Assembly: GCF_963526985.1 (NCBI RefSeq)
Contig: NZ_CAURPW010000002.1
Span: 186,001-250,000, forward strand
Length of the DNA stretch: 64,000 bases
DNA from: an uncultured Campylobacter sp.
GTDB taxonomy: Bacteria > Campylobacterota > Campylobacteria > Campylobacterales > Campylobacteraceae
Direction of reading: 5' to 3'
The position numbers and the translations under genes are program-made. The notes beneath the pieces are model-generated. The model was not told where the DNA came from. It made no database searches and was given only the letters and a program-made list of their open reading frames with translations. Within the stretch, counting starts at the first letter, position 1. Each line of letters begins with the position of its first letter. Shown here piece by piece: positions 59,913 to 64,000 of the stretch.

Positions 59913-62567
59913 TTATTTCAACTCGCCCCAATCCTTCGCCACGTTTAGGCTCGTTTTTAGCGGCACGTTTAGTTTATAAATTTCTTGCATTATCTTTTGC
60001 GCCGCCGCACCGAACTCCTGCGCATAACCGTCTTGCACCTCGAAAATCAGCTCGTCGTGTATCTGCAAAAGCATCCTAGCGCGCGGACTTAAAAGCGGAC
60101 GGATTTTTACCATCGCCATCTTGATGATATCGGCGGCCGAGCCCTGAAATATCGTATTTACCGCCTCGCGCTCGTACATCGCCGTTTGCATCGGCGTCGC
60201 GGTAGTAAAATCAAACAGCCGCTTTCTACCCAGTAGCGTGCGCACGAAGCCCTCGTTTTTCGCGGCCGTTTTTATCCCCTCTAAAAAGCCCTTTATCGTA
60301 GGGAAAGCTTTAAAATAGCGCTCGATATACTCCTTTGCCTCGGCGCGCGTGATACTTACTTGATTTGCCAGCTTGCTCGAGCCCATGCCGTAGATGAGGC
60401 CGAAATTTATACTCTTAGCCACCGCGCGGTTTTGCCCCTCGGCACTGCCAAATATACTAATCGCCGTGCGCGCGTGGATATCCTCGTCGTTTGCAAACGC
60501 CCGCAAAAGCGCCTCGTCGCGGCTAAAATGCGCAAGTAGTCGCAGCTCGATCTGCGAGTAGTCAAGGCCTACGAAGCTAAAGCCGCTTTTAGCCTCAAAG
60601 CAGCCTCGCACGTCTTTAGCTAGGCTGCCGCGAGCCGGGATATTTTGCAGATTCGGGTTTTTAGACGAGAGCCTGCCCGTGCTCGTTCCAGTCTGGATAA
60701 AGTTCGTGTATATCCTGCTATCGGCGTCTTTTTTAGCCAAATTTAGCAGCGGTTCGCAGTATGTGCTTTGTAGCTTATATAGCTCGCGGTACTCGAGTAG
60801 CTTTTCGATGACGGGATGCTCCTCGGTGAGCTCGGCTAGCACGGCCTCGTCGGTGCTGTAGCCCGTTTTTGTCTTTTTCTTTACGGGTAGTTTTAGGTGT
60901 TCAAAAAGCACCGAGCCTAGCTGCTTAACGGAGTTGATATTAAAATTTTCGCCCGTTAGCTCGTAAATTTCAGCTGTTAAAGCCTTGATCTTAGCGTCGT
61001 TTCGCAGGATCAAATTTTGCATTTTCCCCTGATTTATCGCGATACCTTCGCGCTCCATATCAAAAAGCGTGAGGATGAAAGGAAATTCGTGCTTACCTGC
61101 AAGTGCGAGCAGCTCGGGATCAAGCAAATTTAAAAAGCTTTTGTAAAATTTGAGCGTTATCCACGCGTCCTCGGCAGCGTATTTAGCGGCGTTTTCTAGA
61201 GCCACGGACGCGAAGGTCTCGCCGCGCTTTACCACGTCTTCAAATTTGATCGTGTCGTAGTCGTAGAGCCGCTTAGCTAGCGCGTCCATGCCTACGCTTG
61301 AGCCCGGATCCATGAGCCACGCTAGTATCATCGTGTCTTTAAAATTTACGGGCGGCTCAAGCCCCAAATTTCGCTTTACGACCTTAAAATCATACTTTAA
61401 ATTTTGCCCGATCACGCAGCCTTTGTAAATTTGCGAGATCGCCCAGGCGGCGAAATTCTTGCTCACCTGCTTCGGCGCGCCCAGATACTCGTGCGACACG
61501 GGCACGTAGTAGGCCTCCTCGTCGTTAAAGCAAAAGCTAAAGCCGACCAGGCGGGCGTTTTGCGTATCGACGTCCGTGGTCTCGGTGTCAAACGCCACGA
61601 GCGTGTCCGCGTCTATATTTGCCAGCAGTCGCTCGATTTCATTCTCGTCCGTTAAAAGCCGCGCGTTAAAGCCGAGCTTAAAATCCGCATTTTCGCCCGC
61701 GTTTTCGCTATTTTGCAGCGCTTTTAAAAGGCGGTTTAGATCGTATTCTCGCAGAGTATCGGCGACTTTTACGAGCGGATTTTGCTCGGGAAATTCCGCC
61801 CTTTTTAGATCTAAAACGCCCGGCACGTCGTCAAAGAGCGAGGTTAGGCGCTTGCTCAAAAACGCGCTCTCTCTGCCTTCTGCTAGCATCCCGCGGATAC
61901 GTTCGTTTCGCACTAGCGGCAGGTTTTCGTAGATGCCTTCTAGATTGCCAAATTCATTTAGCAGCTTTTTGGCGCCCACTGCGCCGATGCCTTTGACGCC
62001 CGGGATATTATCCGAGCTATCGCCTGCGATCGCGAGAAAATCGCGAATTTGAGCGGGCAAAACGCCGTATTTTTCTATGCAGCTCGCGCTATCGTGATCG
62101 ATCTTGCTTTGCGGGCTGTAGATGCTCACTTTACCGTCCTCGATGAGCTGATAGAGGTCCTTGTCGTGCGTTACGATACGTACAAATATACCCCGCTGCT
62201 TGCACTCCTTTACGACGCTAGCGATGATGTCGTCGGCCTCGTAGCCTTCGCGGCTCACGGCGGCTAGGCCCATTTTTTCTATCATTTCGATGCACACAGG
62301 CAGCTGCTCTTTTAGCGCGGCGGGCGGCTCGGAGCGGTTGGCTTTATACTCGCCCAGGATCTCGTGGCGCAGCGTTTTGCCCTTGCTATCTAGTGCGAAG
62401 ATGATATAGTCGCTGGCAAACTCCTGGCGCAAATTCATAATAAAGCTAGCAAAGCCGCTCACCATGCCGCTTGGCTTGCCTTCGCGGTTTTTTAGTCCGC
62501 TCATCGCGTAGTAAAGCCTGAAAAAAAATCCGAAAGTGTCGATAATCGTTAGCGTTTTTTGGCTCAT
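59913..62567 (-). CDS. polA: DNA polymerase I
   Basis: Processes Okazaki fragments and fills repair gaps. 884 residues with three domains: a 5'-3' exonuclease (about 1-290, including THDKDLYQLI and the H3TH segment GDSSDNIPGVKGIGAVGAKKLL), a 3'-5' exonuclease with FDTETTDVD present, and an A-family polymerase (GLDYSQIELRLLAHFSRD, KSINFGLIYGMG, QIHDELIFEV). The proofreading Asp-x-Glu is intact. It starts MSQKTLTIIDTFGFFFRLYYA after a GGAT ribosome site. Confidence 0.97.
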   Translation of the reverse strand: MSQKTLTIIDTFGFFFRLYYAMSGLKNREGKPSGMVSGFASFIMNLRQEFASDYIIFALDSKGKTLRHEILGEYKANRSEPPAALKEQLPVCIEMIEKMGLAAVSREGYEADDIIASVVKECKQRGIFVRIVTHDKDLYQLIEDGKVSIYSPQSKIDHDSASCIEKYGVLPAQIRDFLAIAGDSSDNIPGVKGIGAVGAKKLLNEFGNLEGIYENLPLVRNERIRGMLAEGRESAFLSKRLTSLFDDVPGVLDLKRAEFPEQNPLVKVADTLREYDLNRLLKALQNSENAGENADFKLGFNARLLTDENEIERLLANIDADTLVAFDTETTDVDTQNARLVGFSFCFNDEEAYYVPVSHEYLGAPKQVSKNFAAWAISQIYKGCVIGQNLKYDFKVVKRNLGLEPPVNFKDTMILAWLMDPGSSVGMDALAKRLYDYDTIKFEDVVKRGETFASVALENAAKYAAEDAWITLKFYKSFLNLLDPELLALAGKHEFPFILTLFDMEREGIAINQGKMQNLILRNDAKIKALTAEIYELTGENFNINSVKQLGSVLFEHLKLPVKKKTKTGYSTDEAVLAELTEEHPVIEKLLEYRELYKLQSTYCEPLLNLAKKDADSRIYTNFIQTGTSTGRLSSKNPNLQNIPARGSLAKDVRGCFEAKSGFSFVGLDYSQIELRLLAHFSRDEALLRAFANDEDIHARTAISIFGSAEGQNRAVAKSINFGLIYGMGSSKLANQVSITRAEAKEYIERYFKAFPTIKGFLEGIKTAAKNEGFVRTLLGRKRLFDFTTATPMQTAMYEREAVNTIFQGSAADIIKMAMVKIRPLLSPRARMLLQIHDELIFEVQDGYAQEFGAAAQKIMQEIYKLNVPLKTSLNVAKDWGELK

Positions 62568-63044
62568 TTTTTATCCTTTTTTTGGCCTAATTTTACAAAT
62601 TTTAGGCAAAAAGTAGGCTGATTTTTGATTTTATTTTAAAAGGACGCAAAAATATAAACGCGGATACTGGCATGCCCGCGTAAATCGGCGTAAATTTAAT
62701 CTCGCAAGCGCTTTGCAAGCACTCCGCGCTCCGCGCGATAGTCCGTGCTAGAGCCGCAAAATCACCTGCGCGCTGGGCAACTAAATTTGGGTTTTAAGCC
62801 CGAAAATCATAAATTTAAACATAAAAAAGAGGTAAATTTAGCCTATTTTGCGCGAGATATTTTAAAAATCTACAAAAATCCCCGCAGGCGCTATCAACCG
62901 ACTTATCCGCCTAAATATCGCGCCAAGGCTTAGATTTTAGCGCTTTGTAGTTTATTTGAGACACTACTTGGCTAGTTTTTTAGGATATATTTTTTCTTGC
63001 CGTTGGGGTTAAAGAGTCTAAATTTACGCGCTCATAGCTCCTTG
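62568..63044. other. Gap upstream of polA, no convincing gene
   Basis: About 475 bp. It holds one plus-strand frame of 62 codons (62745-62933) with no ribosome site and a basic, low-information product; I do not call it. AAATTT words are frequent. Confidence 0.4.
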
Positions 63045-63290
63045 TCACGCTCTTTTTTCTATGATTTCTTGCATAAATTTTAGATGTTTTGTAGCGCCTG
63101 CGAGCAAATTTTCTAAGCCGCCGTGTGAGATATTTTTTATATCAAATGCGTCCGTTACGCCGCTTTCTCGCCGTTTATGTCGTAAATATAAATTTGCCAA
63201 ACGTCTTTGCCGTGTGCAAAAATCATCGCAAATTTAGTACATGGAGCGTCCGTTTTGCTACGCTTTGTCTGGGGTGTGGTTATCTTGGAG
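63045..63290 (-). pseudogene. Frameshifted gene remnant downstream of aroC
   Basis: On the minus strand one frame reads ...KTDAPCTKFAMIFAHGKDVWQIYIYDINGEKAA and stops. Continuing in the next frame from the same point gives GVTDAFDIKNISHGGLENLLAGATKHLKFMQEII and a clean stop at 63045. Both halves look like a single real protein end with a 1-base frameshift near 63160. The family is unknown and the upstream part is missing or was replaced by aroC. A sequencing error is an alternative explanation. Confidence 0.5.
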
Positions 63291-64000
63291 TTAGCCGTAA
63301 ATTTTCTTTAAATTCGCAAGATTTGCGCTCAAATTTAAAAGCAGCATATCGGCTGTTACTAGTCTAGCCATCGCGGTGGCTACGACGCTGCCGCGCACGC
63401 CGATACACGGATCGTGTCTCCCACGTAGTTCGCAGAGGGTATCCTCCCCGCGCACGTTTTGCGTCGGCTGAGATAAAAATATCGACGGAGTGGGCTTAAA
63501 ATGCGTCTTTATCACGACCTCTTGCCCGCTCGTCATGCCGCCCAGCGTTCCGCCCGCGTGATTTGAGGCAAATCCGAATTTCTCGTCCAAATTTGAGCCG
63601 CAGCAAGCCTCGCCGTCCGCCTCGCTTTTGCATTCGTTAAATTTGCCGCCGTTTAAATTTGCTAGCTTGCTCGCGCCCTCAAGAGTAGAGTTATCCATGC
63701 CCAAATTTACGCCCGCATGCGCCGCGCTCATCGAGTCGTTATTTTCGCTGCCGCGCATCTTGCTAGCACTCACGCCCTCGCCGATCTCTACGGCTTTGAC
63801 TCCGTTTATGCCCATCATCGCAGCGGCTATCGCCGCGTCAAATTTATAGTATAGCCCCTCGCCAAGCCCCGCCGGTGCGCCGCGGATCACCGTGACGACG
63901 CTAGCTCCGACGCTGTCGTGATCACGCTTGGCTTTTAGGATTTCCTCTTTCATCGCCTCTTCGTTACCCAGCGAAAATATCTCCGAGCGCGCCGCGAGAT
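63291..64000 (-). CDS. aroC: Chorismate synthase, partial, with an in-frame insert
   Basis: Last step of the shikimate pathway, making chorismate with reduced FMN. The C-terminal 236 codons are present and the 5' end is cut by the window edge. Conserved parts: ARSEIFSLGNEEAMKEE, RDHDSVGASVVTVIRG, SKMRGSENND, FGFASNHAGGTLGGMTSGQ, HFKPTPSIF and GRHDPCIGVRGSVVATAMARLV. Between SENND and FGFAS there is an extra segment of about 45 residues (roughly 63575-63735) with two adjacent cysteines and four AAATTT words, not usual in AroC. Confidence 0.92.
   Translation of the reverse strand, partial: LAARSEIFSLGNEEAMKEEILKAKRDHDSVGASVVTVIRGAPAGLGEGLYYKFDAAIAAAMMGINGVKAVEIGEGVSASKMRGSENNDSMSAAHAGVNLGMDNSTLEGASKLANLNGGKFNECKSEADGEACCGSNLDEKFGFASNHAGGTLGGMTSGQEVVIKTHFKPTPSIFLSQPTQNVRGEDTLCELRGRHDPCIGVRGSVVATAMARLVTADMLLLNLSANLANLKKIYG

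Noticed and set aside
62745..62933. Plus-strand 62-codon frame upstream of polA
   Set aside because: No ribosome site, low-information basic product and no relation to its neighbours; probably chance openness in a gap.
63125..63367. Plus-strand frame of 80 codons near aroC
   Set aside because: Antisense to the frameshifted remnant and to the aroC end; composition is not protein-like.

Overview
The window looks like a chromosomal segment of a Campylobacter species. Gene content and order match what I remember of C. jejuni blocks Cj0281c-Cj0288c, Cj0311-Cj0322 and Cj0328c-Cj0334, while the moderate GC content and the pervasive AAATTT words suggest the C. showae/rectus/curvus side of the genus. 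This assignment rests on memory of gene order and was not searched. No rRNA, tRNA, CRISPR array, integrase or intact insertion sequence was seen.

Layout. 1-214 is the 5' part of ahpC, with a palindromic operator-like site upstream. About 475-1499 is a decayed gene resembling the Campylobacter DUF2920 ('617') family. 1658-4946 is the fabH-plsX-rpmF-yceD cluster followed by ndk and fdxA. 5527-7553 carries an SPFH protein and ilvE. 7669-19642 is an accessory block, nearly all on the minus strand: an SDR, a DUF3737-like protein, an intact assT-dsbB-like-dsbA operon, and a run of immunity-like or unrecognised genes (SUKH, a tandem paralogue pair, ankyrin, Imm11-like) with no recognisable toxin. 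19831-20534 is a tautomerase and bcp, which follow ilvE directly in C. jejuni, so the accessory block looks inserted between old neighbours. 21345-33655 is core: perR, a small membrane protein, dxs-fliH-fliG-fliF-hisC-pheA-lysA, lptG, pth and rplY. 33714-44354 holds a PilT-type ATPase with a very long acidic N-terminus, tal, serB, cheW-cheA-cheV, an LpxH-like phosphoesterase, greA and lpxB. 44351-47230 has an LprI-like protein and nrfHA. 47595-54498 runs mainly on the plus strand: surE, tcdA, mobA, pldA, a YwqK-like protein, a second SUKH protein, menA and a YceI protein. 54821-59715 holds glycerate kinase, a GntP permease and a SotB-like exporter. 59913-62567 is polA, and 63291-64000 is aroC, cut by the window edge.

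Functionally the window joins envelope and lipid synthesis (fabH, plsX, lpxB, lptG, pldA), aromatic amino acid, histidine and lysine synthesis (pheA, hisC, lysA, aroC), motility and chemotaxis (fliFGH, cheVAW), peroxide defence (ahpC, bcp, perR) and periplasmic anaerobic respiration (nrfHA, menA).

The most interesting points are the toxin-less immunity-like island, in-frame AAATTT-rich insertions inside conserved enzymes (mobA, aroC), two orphan ORFs fitted by stop/start overlaps between conserved genes, and two dispersed intergenic repeat families, one nested inside the other.
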